The notes under the pieces were generated by a model. It saw only the letters and a program-made list of their open reading frames with translations, was not told the DNA's origin and did no database searches. A stretch of DNA of 64,000 nt, taken from the NCBI GenBank assembly GCA_965233675.1, contig OZ247498.1:3968001-4032000 (forward strand), read 5' to 3'. Positions 18,542-25,512 of the stretch are shown piece after piece. Made by a program: the position numbers and the translations under genes. The number at the start of each line of letters is the position of its first letter. Positions within the stretch are counted from its first letter, which is position 1. The stretch comes from SZUA-309 sp965233675 (GTDB lineage: Bacteria > Pseudomonadota > Gammaproteobacteria > Pseudomonadales > Azotimanducaceae).

Positions 18542-18918
18542 AGACTGAAGCTGGTACACATCAGGCGCTAAAAAATACGTCGTATGAGAGCACCGCCGTA
18601 AGCTGGTTGATGCAAGATGGTTGGCAGGTATTCCTTCCGATTCTAGATCATGGACATCAAACGGACTTGCTGATATCCGATGGTCCACACTTTCATCGTA
18701 TCCAGGTAAAGACCCTCGAAGCCAAGGGTAAGGACCAAGTCGTTCATAACTGTTGGCAGGGCAGTCACGTTGATTATGTTATCTACTTCGTGCGAAATGG
18801 GACGTGGGGAGTGATAACTCCTGCCTTCTCCGAAAAGAAGCGGAAACTGAAGCATGAAGAGCATCGTAGGTTCGAACGGAATCGGAAGAGCTTTCTCCGA
18901 GAGTTTCACCTCATTTAG
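18523..18918 (+). CDS. Cassette 1: PD-(D/E)XK nuclease-like protein
   Basis: This is a 131-residue protein with the layout of the PD-(D/E)XK (restriction/Holliday-resolvase-like) nuclease fold. An early Glu lies in SYESTAVSWLMQDGWQVF, an Asp in HQTDLLISDG and the Q-x-K half-motif in HRIQVKTLEAKGK. A basic C-terminus (KKRKLKHEEHRRFERNRK) could bind DNA. As the attI-proximal cassette it is the most recently inserted and likely best expressed. A defence or homing role is inference; activity is unproven. The ORF ends 30 bp before attC1. Confidence 0.65.
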   Translation: MPRRLTKTEAGTHQALKNTSYESTAVSWLMQDGWQVFLPILDHGHQTDLLISDGPHFHRIQVKTLEAKGKDQVVHNCWQGSHVDYVIYFVRNGTWGVITPAFSEKKRKLKHEEHRRFERNRKSFLREFHLI

Positions 18919-18948
18919 CCGCAGGACGAAGCGTGATAGGTCGTTGTC

Positions 18949-19044
18949 GCCTAACAAGGCGATGAAGCGGACACTTGACTGCGGCTTCCTTGCGCTGCCG
19001 CTCCAGTCAGCCCCAATCAAGTGCCGCTTATCGCGGCGTTAGGC
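18949..19044 (+). repeat. attC1 (96 bp, subfamily A)
   Basis: R'' GCCTAAC at 18949 and R' GTTAGGC at 19038, with the inner CACTTGA/TCAAGTG arms typical of subfamily A. The bases before R'' (GTTGTC) are the reverse complement of cassette 1's own start (GACAAC). Confidence 0.95.
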
Positions 19045-19047
19045 GTC

Positions 19048-19449
19048 ATGCACCTAGTTTCAACAGGCATCAAGAAACACCTACTTGCAGTGGCGTTGCT
19101 ACTGAGCTCATTCGGAACACTGGCCGAAGAAGAGCAAGTCTCCATAAAACTAGACAATGTAGGGATTTCAGAGCTATCGCTCGCACTGACCAAACAAACA
19201 AAGTTCAGGTATATGATGCCTCGAGAGGTGCAGGGGGTTTCTGGAATCACTCTAGATGTTGAAAGCGCCACACTTTCCGAAGTATTCCGATTGCTCGAGT
19301 CAGCGTACGGACTGTGTGCCTGGATTTGGCGACCTCCCGAGGGTTACGACGGGCGAAACCTCAATGAGATCAGATGGGCACATTGCGAGGAGACCTCCCC
19401 GAAGGCGTTTGTTAACTACGTCCCTTGGAGATACAAGGATGACGCCTAA
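19048..19449 (+). CDS. Cassette 2: secreted STN-domain-like protein
   Basis: The 133-residue product begins with a signal peptide (about residues 1-26, ending GTLA). It continues with a segment resembling the short N-terminal domain of secretins and TonB receptors (STN): alternating strands and helices such as VSIKLDNVGISELSLALTKQ and GITLDVESATLSEVFRLLE. No pore or barrel follows, so it may be a free-standing periplasmic interaction domain. ATG 19048 follows attC1 by 3 nt with no clear ribosome-binding site. The stop TAA is inside the R'' core of attC2. Confidence 0.7.
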   Translation: MHLVSTGIKKHLLAVALLLSSFGTLAEEEQVSIKLDNVGISELSLALTKQTKFRYMMPREVQGVSGITLDVESATLSEVFRLLESAYGLCAWIWRPPEGYDGRNLNEIRWAHCEETSPKAFVNYVPWRYKDDA

Positions 19450-19539
19450 CAAGGCGATGAAGCGGACGCTTGACTGCGGCTTCCTTTCGCTTCCGCTCCA
19501 GTCAGCCCCAATCAAGCGCCGCTTATCGCGGCGTTAGGC
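19444..19539 (+). repeat. attC2 (96 bp, subfamily A)
   Basis: R'' GCCTAAC at 19444 and R' GTTAGGC at 19533. The R'' box supplies the stop codon of the cassette 2 ORF. Confidence 0.95.
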
Positions 19540-19547
19540 GTCAACCT

Positions 19548-20009
19548 ATGCGCATCTTCCTATTTCTCGTCTTCAGCCTCTTATGTAATTCTATGAAAGC
19601 CGAAACGATGGCGTTTGTCGGTTCCCATTTATCTGCGGCACTGGCTCCAGAGGATTGCCACTACTACTTCACCCCGCAGACAGTTGGTGATCGTACTGAG
19701 ATCTGCATGGATCGAGTCTTTGAACTGGAGTATTTGGTTCACGAATGGATAACGGAACGTCGAGAGGTCGAAGACACAGTCCACTTCTTTAGCAGATACC
19801 ACTACTGGGGAATGCCGAGATACACGATGTATGAAACGGCACTGGTCATTCTCGAAAAAGGTGAGCCCGGATACGTATTGCTGAGAATTGAAGAGATTGA
19901 GGAATCCGAAACTGGGTGGGAATTCTGTAGTGATTGGTCTGACGACTACGATTGCTTGGCACGGACGAATATATCGAAGATCCTCAGTGACTATGGTCTC
20001 GGATCATGA
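19548..20009 (+). CDS. Cassette 3: secreted hypothetical protein
   Basis: I do not recognise this 153-residue protein. It has a signal peptide (about residues 1-18, ending SMKA) and an acidic mature part with four Cys (CHYYF, ICMDR, EFCSD, YDCLA) that could form two disulfides in the periplasm. The start at ATG 19548 is 8 nt after attC2. The stop TGA is 10 nt before the miniature attC3. Confidence 0.65.
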   Translation: MRIFLFLVFSLLCNSMKAETMAFVGSHLSAALAPEDCHYYFTPQTVGDRTEICMDRVFELEYLVHEWITERREVEDTVHFFSRYHYWGMPRYTMYETALVILEKGEPGYVLLRIEEIEESETGWEFCSDWSDDYDCLARTNISKILSDYGLGS

Positions 20010-20019
20010 ACACGTTGAC

Positions 20020-20050
20020 GCCTAACAAGGCGATGAAGCGGCTGTTAGGC
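20020..20050 (+). repeat. attC3, miniature (31 bp)
   Basis: R'' GCCTAAC at 20020 and R' GTTAGGC at 20044 are separated by only 17 nt (AAGGCGATGAAGCGGCT). L'' is present but the L' arm and variable loop are missing. Confidence 0.85.
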
Positions 20051-20053
20051 GTC

Positions 20054-20557
20054 ATGCATCGTAGTTCATGGCTATCGATCTCGATCTGCTTGCTGTTGGG
20101 GGCGTGCGAATCCGAAGAGGAGCGCATTCCTTTTATAGATGCTTTCGATGGCTTGGTGGTGACATCGATTGTGGGAATGGTGCTGCATAAGCACCCGATT
20201 TATTGCCTCAAGCCGGAAACGTATCGCGTTACTGGATATCTTCGTTGCGAATCGGAGTCGGCCCATCTTTATGTTTCCAGAGACCATGCACTCATTCGTA
20301 ATCTTGATATGGCCATTCCAGTGGAGGGGGCGCGCGTAGCCGAACTTTGCTCATCTGCGTGCGAATCACAATATGTTCAGGTCAAGGGGCCTTGGGGCCA
20401 TAAAGTACACCCAGAGCCTTCACCGATTGACGGTATTGCATACTGCGACGTACCACCTAAGTTCGATCCCGTCACTGCAAAGCTGTTACTCCCGGAGCAA
20501 GCACCCACTGAATGCCTACCGGATCACGCAACTGAGGATGACGAAGATGACGCCTAA
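20054..20557 (+). CDS. Cassette 4: lipoprotein of unknown function
   Basis: The 167-residue product starts at ATG 20054 and has a lipoprotein signal (SICLLLGAC, lipobox Cys ~19) followed by an acidic linker. The mature part contains several Cys (CLKPE, LRCESE, LCSSACES, YCDV), consistent with a periplasmic disulfide-bonded protein. I do not recognise the family. The last residues (EDDEDDA) run into attC4, whose R'' core supplies the TAA. Confidence 0.65.
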   Translation: MHRSSWLSISICLLLGACESEEERIPFIDAFDGLVVTSIVGMVLHKHPIYCLKPETYRVTGYLRCESESAHLYVSRDHALIRNLDMAIPVEGARVAELCSSACESQYVQVKGPWGHKVHPEPSPIDGIAYCDVPPKFDPVTAKLLLPEQAPTECLPDHATEDDEDDA

Positions 20558-20650
20558 CAAGGCGATGAAGCGGACCTCCCTACCCGTCACTTCTTTTGCT
20601 TACGCAAAAGAATCGCCGGCCACGGTCGGCCGCTTATCGCGGCGTTAGGC
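20552..20650 (+). repeat. attC4 (99 bp, subfamily B)
   Basis: R'' GCCTAAC at 20552 and R' GTTAGGC at 20644. The centre is a perfect hairpin, TTCTTTTGC/GCAAAAGAA, typical of subfamily B. Confidence 0.95.
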
Positions 20651-21076
20651 GTCAGCGTCCACAAATCTGATTGAGGATCTCCTGCTCGCCAAGAGAGGTA
20701 AGATCCGACGTTCCTAGCCGATATTCCGTCGGGCTTTCAGACTTCTCCTAGGATCTTCAAGGAGATAGGCGCAAGTTGCTGCTATTTCCGGCTAAGTCTC
20801 TGAAAGACTCTCAGATCGGATACATCTGGGGTTGTAGTCCCGGCTCACCACGCCGATCACGTATATTGATTCTGCCAACGGCCAGGCCGGTGGAGATCGC
20901 GGCATTGGGATTAGGATCATTCTCAGGGGAGCGGTGCAGATCTTCAGCCTTCAGATCAGCAAGATGGCAGTCGTTCCGAGAAAGGGGCCCATCCTTGCTC
21001 AAGCCGACTCGCTGGCGCTATTGTCGGGCTGAAATGACCTTGAGGGAGCGACCATGAACTGCTTTGAGCGGCTGAC
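20651..21076. other. Cassette 5: no convincing ORF
   Basis: These 426 bp between attC4 and attC5 contain no convincing gene. The longest ATG frame (20776-21057, 93 codons) has an Arg/Ser-rich composition typical of a shadow. A second plus frame encodes a more protein-like stretch ending ILAQADSLALLSG at about 21032 but lacks a start and is closed upstream by TAG. A decayed gene, or a noncoding or promoter-carrying cassette, is possible. Confidence 0.5.
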
Positions 21077-21172
21077 ACCTAACAAGCTGATGAAGCGGAC
21101 ACTTGAAAGCGGCTTCCTTTCGCTGCCGCTCCAGTCAGCCCCTTTCAAGTGCCGCTTATCAGGGCGTTAGGC
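21077..21172 (+). repeat. attC5 (96 bp, subfamily A)
   Basis: R'' is ACCTAAC at 21077 (one change from the array consensus) and R' GTTAGGC at 21166. L' reads CCGCTTATCAGGGC, also variant. This is the most diverged full-length attC of the array. Confidence 0.92.
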
Positions 21173-21179
21173 GACATCG

Positions 21180-21773
21180 ATGGCTAGATTCTACAAGTGG
21201 CTGCTGCGTGCCTGGCCTCTACTAGGAATGCTCTTACTGCTGCTGTTCCACTTATCGCTACTCGAAGTGTTCCCTTCTCTGTCTAACGAGATCAACGAAA
21301 CTGTAACTCTTGTTGTGCAGATTGTCGGTGGCTTGCTAGTTCTGTACTCCATAGATACCAATATCGGCGTAATCCGAGGTGGCTCTCTTTTTGCAGATCT
21401 AAAGCGGTATCTGCGAGAGTTTCCTTTGATAAAGCACCATTATGTCCTCGAAGTCCAAGGAGCCTCACATTCAGTAACAGGCTCGAACATCAGACTCTCC
21501 GTAAGTCGCAATCCTGATACTGTTGAGGGAAGACTGGATTATCTTCAAGAACAGATTGATGCAGTTCGAAGCGATCTCTCTGAAGATATCTCGAAAGTTG
21601 AACGTCAACTGCGAGAGCAGAATTTAGATACAGAACGAAAGGTTGACGAAATAGCAAGCGACGTGGCTCAGCTTAGCGCAAAGGTGCAGAAAGTCTCTGT
21701 TGGTAGCATCAAAACCCAATTATTCGGGGTCATGCTCCTCATCTACGGAGCATTCGTGAGCTATGTCGCCTAA
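21180..21773 (+). CDS. Cassette 6: membrane protein with coiled coil
   Basis: The 197-residue protein has two N-terminal transmembrane helices (about residues 9-31 and 42-60), a soluble region with a heptad-rich coiled coil (about 120-175, including RLDYLQEQIDAVRSDLSEDI) and a C-terminal transmembrane helix (about 178-196). No known family was recognised. ATG 21180 is 7 nt after attC5. The stop is the TAA in the R'' core of attC6, so the last residues (SYVA) are partly attC-encoded. Confidence 0.7.
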   Translation: MARFYKWLLRAWPLLGMLLLLLFHLSLLEVFPSLSNEINETVTLVVQIVGGLLVLYSIDTNIGVIRGGSLFADLKRYLREFPLIKHHYVLEVQGASHSVTGSNIRLSVSRNPDTVEGRLDYLQEQIDAVRSDLSEDISKVERQLREQNLDTERKVDEIASDVAQLSAKVQKVSVGSIKTQLFGVMLLIYGAFVSYVA

Positions 21774-21863
21774 CAAGGCGATGAAGCGGACACTTGACTG
21801 CGGCTTCCTTGCGCTGCCGCTCCAGTCAGCCCCAATCAAGTGCCGCTTATCGCGGGGTTAGGC
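21768..21863 (+). repeat. attC6 (96 bp, subfamily A)
   Basis: R'' GCCTAAC at 21768 and R' GTTAGGC at 21857. The base before R' differs from the consensus (CGCGGGGTTAGGC). Confidence 0.95.
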
Positions 21864-22187
21864 GACATCCTTCATCGAGGATCCAAGAGTCTTAGCGATC
21901 TGAGCCCGAGTGCCTCCTAGAGCTAATATCGACTTCAGTAGGAGATCGGTGCTGACCGAAGCGTCACCGGCTTCCATCTTCGCAACACGAGATTGGCTGG
22001 AACCTATCAGCTTCGCGAGATCGGCCTGACTGAGCTTTCTGCGTTCTCTGAGAGATCTAAGCTTCTGCACAAGCAGGAGTCGCATCTCTATGTATGCTGT
22101 CTCTTCATCGCTGAGGCCAAGAAACTCGCTGGTATCTCCTACCTTCCAGCCCGCCTTTTGAAGTACCTTCTTTTTAGCTTGTTTCAT
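21858..22187 (-). CDS. Cassette 7: XRE-family antitoxin (HigA-like)
   Basis: This 109-residue helix-turn-helix protein should neutralise the HigB-like toxin encoded just upstream and repress their shared promoter. The HTH is in LSQADLAKLIGSSQSRVAKME. It overlaps the toxin gene by 14 bp. The pair is transcribed against the array direction. Its stop codon is the reverse complement of the TTA in GTTAGGC, so even this reversed ORF ends inside the recombination core. Confidence 0.88.
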   Translation of the reverse strand: MKQAKKKVLQKAGWKVGDTSEFLGLSDEETAYIEMRLLLVQKLRSLRERRKLSQADLAKLIGSSQSRVAKMEAGDASVSTDLLLKSILALGGTRAQIAKTLGSSMKDVA

Positions 22188-22509
22188 CGTATCTCCGCAT
22201 TCGAGTCTTGCACGTATCGATTACAGACTTCGGTGTCTTGGTGGTCTTCTTCGAGAAGACATCTAGTATCAGAACTGCGTCGCTATCTAATCGATAGATG
22301 ATCCGCCAGGTGGCGCTCTCGTCGACTATCCTGAGTTCATGGCATCGACGTCCGATGCTCGGCATGGGCCTGGACTGTGGCATCGTCAAGGTATCTCCCT
22401 GTTGTAGGAGCCTCAGTAGATAGCCAGCTTCTAGTCTTGCTGCGGGCCCAAACGGAGGTGTTTTCACTTCTCCGTGCAACCATACTAGAGGCTTGTCTTT
22501 TGGACTCAT
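22174..22509 (-). CDS. Cassette 7: HigB-like toxin, Gp49 family
   Basis: This is a RelE-superfamily toxin of the phage-derived Gp49-like/HigB type, expected to cleave ribosome-bound mRNA. Conserved segments are KPLVWLHGEVKTPPFGPAAR, MPSIGRRCHELRI, WRIIYRLDSDAVLILDVF and KKTTKTPKSVI. I chose ATG 22509 (111 residues) because the upstream ATG at 22521 lies inside the predicted -10 box. The toxin gene precedes the antitoxin gene, as usual for this family. The pair has its own promoter and operator. Confidence 0.88.
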   Translation of the reverse strand: MSPKDKPLVWLHGEVKTPPFGPAARLEAGYLLRLLQQGDTLTMPQSRPMPSIGRRCHELRIVDESATWRIIYRLDSDAVLILDVFSKKTTKTPKSVIDTCKTRMRRYDETS

Positions 22510-22516
22510 GCAGACG

Positions 22517-22545
22517 ATCATATGTCATATATGACATATAAACAA
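22517..22545 (-). promoter_or_regulatory. Promoter and palindromic operator of the cassette 7 TA operon
   Basis: On the minus strand TTGTTT (-35), a 17-bp spacer and TATGAT (-10) form a good sigma70-like promoter. A perfect 20-bp palindrome, ATATGTCATATATGACATAT (22520-22539), lies between and over the elements, ideal for antitoxin autorepression. The expected start of transcription, about 22510, coincides with the toxin ATG at 22509 and there is no Shine-Dalgarno. Confidence 0.75.
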
Positions 22546-22550
22546 ATGTC

Positions 22551-22649
22551 GCCTAACAAGGCGATGAAGCGGACCTCCCTACCTGTCATCTTTTCTGCTT
22601 ACGCAGAAAAGCCGCCAGCTACGGTCGGCCGCTTATCGCGGCGTTAGGC
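22551..22649 (+). repeat. attC7 (99 bp, subfamily B)
   Basis: R'' GCCTAAC at 22551 and R' GTTAGGC at 22643, with the central TTTTCTGC/GCAGAAAA hairpin. Confidence 0.95.
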
Positions 22650-22692
22650 GTCAACTTCAGGTAGCATCCATGATCTAGGGGAGGGCCTCATA

Positions 22693-23118
22693 GTGATTCG
22701 AGCCGCCGCCGCGTCGCTTCTGCTACTAGTCGCAGGCATGTTAGGGATTTCTGTCGTGATGAATCCGTCCATGCTTGAGCCTAGAGCTGCTCCAGAGATT
22801 CCAGAAAAGGTGATAAAACTTGGATTGGCTGACCATCCTGCCGGTGTGTTCATCTCAGAGCGCTCCTCACACTCACCTAGCTGCAATCGACTAGGAGAGA
22901 GGATGAGTTCCCCTAGACACCCATTTCCTCCTGTCGATGGGGCCAGGATCGTCTTCGACGGGGCTTCTGGATATGTCCCGTGCTCTGAGCGTGAAATTTA
23001 CCTATCAAGAGGTGAACCAAGATATCTGGAATGGTCGCAGTTGGAACCTTGGCTGCAAGAGCTTGCGAGGAATTCCATAGAGGGACAGCTGTTCGTGCAG
23101 ATGGAGCGAGAGGATTGA
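22693..23118 (+). CDS. Cassette 8: secreted or membrane-anchored hypothetical protein
   Basis: The 141-residue product starts at GTG 22693 behind a strong GGGGAGGG site. An N-terminal hydrophobic segment (about residues 4-24) acts as signal or anchor. Two Cys are visible in the mature part (SCNRL, VPCSE). I do not recognise the family. The stop TGA lies in the TGAC just before attC8. Confidence 0.6.
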   Translation: MIRAAAASLLLLVAGMLGISVVMNPSMLEPRAAPEIPEKVIKLGLADHPAGVFISERSSHSPSCNRLGERMSSPRHPFPPVDGARIVFDGASGYVPCSEREIYLSRGEPRYLEWSQLEPWLQELARNSIEGQLFVQMERED

Positions 23119-23119
23119 C

Positions 23120-23218
23120 GCCTAACAAGGCGATGAAGCGGACCTCCTTACCTGTCATTTTTTCTGCTTACGCAGAAAAACCGCCAGGCGGCGTCGGCCG
23201 CTTATCGCGGCGTTAGGC
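23120..23218 (+). repeat. attC8 (99 bp, subfamily B)
   Basis: R'' GCCTAAC at 23120 and R' GTTAGGC at 23212. Confidence 0.95.
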
Positions 23219-23229
23219 GTCACTAGCTG

Positions 23230-23463
23230 ATGCCTACGGTCCTCAGAGTTGGCCCCTACAGATTTTTCTTCTATTCCAGCGATGGGGACGAACCTCTGCA
23301 CATCCACGTGCAACGGGATACCGCTGTAGCAAAGTTCTGGCTAGAACCGTTGAGAATGGATTACGGAACGGGATTCAGGCCCTCGGAACTCCGAAGAATT
23401 GAGCGTATTATTGAGGAGAACCACAGTATCCTAGTTGAGGCATGGAATGAGTACTTCGGCTGA
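23230..23463 (+). CDS. Cassette 9: DUF4160 protein (putative TA partner)
   Basis: This 77-residue protein matches the DUF4160 pattern: RVGPYRFFFYSSDGDEPLHI followed by HVQRD, a central AKFWLEP and a C-terminal ELRRIERIIEENHSILVEAW. DUF4160 genes commonly pair with DUF2442 genes and are suspected toxin-antitoxin modules. The start is 11 nt after attC8, leaving no room for a private promoter, so expression must come from outside. It overlaps the next gene by 17 bp. Confidence 0.82.
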   Translation: MPTVLRVGPYRFFFYSSDGDEPLHIHVQRDTAVAKFWLEPLRMDYGTGFRPSELRRIERIIEENHSILVEAWNEYFG

Positions 23464-23740
23464 AGACGTATTCCGCCCACAGGCTGAATCCGTAACGTTT
23501 AAAGATGACGCACTGATTGTAGAGCTGAGCGACGGAAGGTCGATTTCGGTTCCTGTCTCCTGGTATCCCCGATTGGATCATTCCACGGAGGAAGAACGCG
23601 CTGACTTCGAGATTTTCGCCTCAGGTATTCACTGGCCGCAGATCGACGAAGATATCAGCGTGAATGCTCTCCTAGCCGGAAAGCGATCCAATGAGTCACA
23701 GGCTTCCCTGAAGAAGTGGCTCGACTCACGTGACGCCTAA
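23447..23740 (+). CDS. Cassette 9: DUF2442 protein (putative TA partner)
   Basis: This 97-residue DUF2442 protein has VTFKDDALIVELSDGRSISV, PVSWYPRL and IHWPQIDEDISV, all typical. ATG 23447 overlaps the end of the DUF4160 gene, indicating translational coupling. The stop TAA is in the R'' core of attC9. Confidence 0.85.
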   Translation: MSTSAEDVFRPQAESVTFKDDALIVELSDGRSISVPVSWYPRLDHSTEEERADFEIFASGIHWPQIDEDISVNALLAGKRSNESQASLKKWLDSRDA

Positions 23741-23830
23741 CAAGGCGATGAAGCGGACACTTGACCGCGGCTGTCTTCCGCTTCTGCTCCAGACACCCGC
23801 CCTCAAGTGCCGCTTATCGCGGCGTTAGGC
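23735..23830 (+). repeat. attC9 (96 bp, subfamily A)
   Basis: R'' GCCTAAC at 23735 and R' GTTAGGC at 23824. The inner sequence CTTGACCGCGGCTGTCTTCC is shared with attC15. Confidence 0.95.
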
Positions 23831-23842
23831 GTCAACAATTCC

Positions 23843-24385
23843 ATGATTCGATCGGTTGCAGTTCTGGCGATATTTCTCGGAGCTGAAGCGTTGGCTGAGC
23901 CGTCGCCGATTTCCCCCGACGATCGAATTGTTGTACGAGCTGCCATATTCGGTTGTCCGGACTTTCCCGGTGTTCTAGCCCTACAAAATCTGTCTGAGAG
24001 CCCAGAACTATCCCTTCCGGGATTGCCTCCGATCAAGATCATTGGCCTAACTGAAGTGATGGCATCTCAACTTCTGGTAGATACGATTTCAGAGGCTACA
24101 CTGACAGGTCATACGCCAAGGTACGTAGTTGTTGAGAAGATCCAGTCAGATGAGGATTATCAGCATGAACGAGATATGCTCATGCGTTCTGAGCACTACA
24201 TTAGAATGAGCGATTGCGTGCGAAAAGTGCCTGAGCAGGACGAATCAGGTCCTGGTTTGCTGGAGACTATGAAATCGATAGCGTTGACGCCTAACAAGGC
24301 GATGAAGCGGACCTCCCTACCCGTCACTTCTTTTGCTTGCGCAAAAGAACCGCCGGCCACGGTCGGCCGCTTATCGCGGCGTTAG
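23843..24385 (+). CDS. Cassette 10: secreted hypothetical protein with attC-encoded tail
   Basis: The 180-residue product starts at ATG 23843 with a signal peptide (about residues 1-18, ending EALA). I do not recognise the mature domain. The frame has no stop before attC10, so the last ~31 residues (from TPNKAMKRTSLPVT to GRLSRR) are translated from the attC itself and stop at the TAG inside R'. Either the native stop was lost or the tail is tolerated. Confidence 0.6.
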   Translation: MIRSVAVLAIFLGAEALAEPSPISPDDRIVVRAAIFGCPDFPGVLALQNLSESPELSLPGLPPIKIIGLTEVMASQLLVDTISEATLTGHTPRYVVVEKIQSDEDYQHERDMLMRSEHYIRMSDCVRKVPEQDESGPGLLETMKSIALTPNKAMKRTSLPVTSFACAKEPPATVGRLSRR

Positions 24386-24387
24386 GC
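24289..24387 (+). repeat. attC10 (99 bp, subfamily B), translated in frame
   Basis: R'' GCCTAAC at 24289 and R' GTTAGGC at 24381. It lies in the open frame of the cassette 10 ORF, which ends at TAG 24383-24385. Confidence 0.95.
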
Positions 24388-24443
24388 GTCACCAGGGGAT
24401 TAACCATGGATCTGATGAATGATGACAGCCCGTACCGGGGAGA

Positions 24444-24995
24444 GTGCATCTGACTACTTTTGAATACATAAGCATTCCTGTTTCGATTGTGCTCGCTCTA
24501 GGTTTAGGGAAAATTCTGTCAGCCATTTCTCATATCTTTTCAAAGGAAAACAGGGACTGGCTATTCATTCTTTGGTGTTTGGCTTTGGTAGGCGGGATGC
24601 TTAGCCACTGGGTAGCGGTATGGTCTTTAAGATCCAATGAGCATTGGACCGCTGCCGAGTTTTTCCTGCTGATGCTTAGCCCACTACTGTACTACGCTGC
24701 CTCTCATGTTTTGATCTCATCGAACCCTGAACGCATCCAATCCTGGGCGACACACCTATCCTCTGTGGCTCGTCTTCTGCTTTCGCTCATTATGCTCGTT
24801 ATGGTCAACTTCTTGCTGCGTAGCTTCGTAATTCTCGATGGCTTCTCGCCTCCTGTGATGTTTGGCGTGCTACTGGCCGGTATCGCATCCCTCACGTTGA
24901 TCACTATTGCTTTCCCGACCCGCTGGCTGTTGACAGCTTCTGCGGCGGCCTGGATGACCCCGGTAGTATTCGCGGCTGCATACACAGAATTTTGA
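24444..24995 (+). CDS. Cassette 11: polytopic membrane protein
   Basis: The 183-residue protein starts at GTG 24444 behind GGGGAG. It has about five transmembrane helices (roughly residues 8-30, 43-63, 73-93, 108-130, 137-180). No family was recognised and no catalytic motif stands out. The ORF ends 52 bp before attC11. Confidence 0.65.
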   Translation: MHLTTFEYISIPVSIVLALGLGKILSAISHIFSKENRDWLFILWCLALVGGMLSHWVAVWSLRSNEHWTAAEFFLLMLSPLLYYAASHVLISSNPERIQSWATHLSSVARLLLSLIMLVMVNFLLRSFVILDGFSPPVMFGVLLAGIASLTLITIAFPTRWLLTASAAAWMTPVVFAAAYTEF

Positions 24996-25047
24996 CCAAT
25001 ATGATGATTGTAGTGTCCAACGGTAGACATAGGAGTACACAAATGAC

Positions 25048-25146
25048 GCCTAACAAGGCGATGAAGCGGACCTCCCTACCTGTCATCTTTTCTGCTTGCG
25101 CAGAAAAGCCGCCAGCCACGGTCGGCCGCTTATCGCGGCGTTAGGC
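25048..25146 (+). repeat. attC11 (99 bp, subfamily B)
   Basis: R'' GCCTAAC at 25048 and R' GTTAGGC at 25140. Confidence 0.95.
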
Positions 25147-25185
25147 GACATGACCTAGACTCAAGAAGCCACATTTCTTCTTGGA

Positions 25186-25214
25186 TTGACAAGCGTCACG
25201 TTACAGTTTACATT
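25186..25214 (+). promoter_or_regulatory. Promoter of the cassette 12 higBA operon
   Basis: A consensus TTGACA (25186-25191), a 17-bp spacer and TACATT (25209-25214) form a strong sigma70-like promoter 40 bp inside the cassette. The predicted transcription start near 25221 falls on the toxin start codon GTG 25222, with no Shine-Dalgarno between. Confidence 0.8.
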
Positions 25215-25221
25215 ATTCAGT

Positions 25222-25503
25222 GTGATAAAGACCTTTGCAGATCGGCATACTCAGAGGCTCTATGCCACGGGAAAGTCAAAGCGCTTTCCGTATGACATCT
25301 GTCGTCGTGCTGCTCGCAAGCTCGAGTATGTGGACTTGGCAGCTAGTCTTGATGATCTAAAGGTCCCGCCTGGAAATAGATTGCATGCACTGACTGCAGA
25401 TCGGAAAGGCCAGCATTCGATATCCATCAACGATCAATGGAGGATTTGCTTCAGATTTGTTGATGGTGATGCCTACGACGTAGAGATCTGCGACTATCAC
25501 TGA
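25222..25503 (+). CDS. higB: Cassette 12: HigB toxin
   Basis: This is a RelE-superfamily mRNA interferase of the HigB type. It has IKTFADRHTQRLYATGKSKR at the start, then PYDICRRAARKLEYVD, PPGNRLHALTADRKGQHSIS and the C-terminal WRICFRF...VEICDYH pattern. I chose GTG 25222 (93 residues, the family norm) rather than an upstream ATG that lies within the -35 box. Toxin first, antitoxin second, 9 bp apart. The pair probably stabilises the cassette array through post-segregational killing. Confidence 0.92.
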   Translation: MIKTFADRHTQRLYATGKSKRFPYDICRRAARKLEYVDLAASLDDLKVPPGNRLHALTADRKGQHSISINDQWRICFRFVDGDAYDVEICDYH

Positions 25504-25512
25504 GAACACGAT

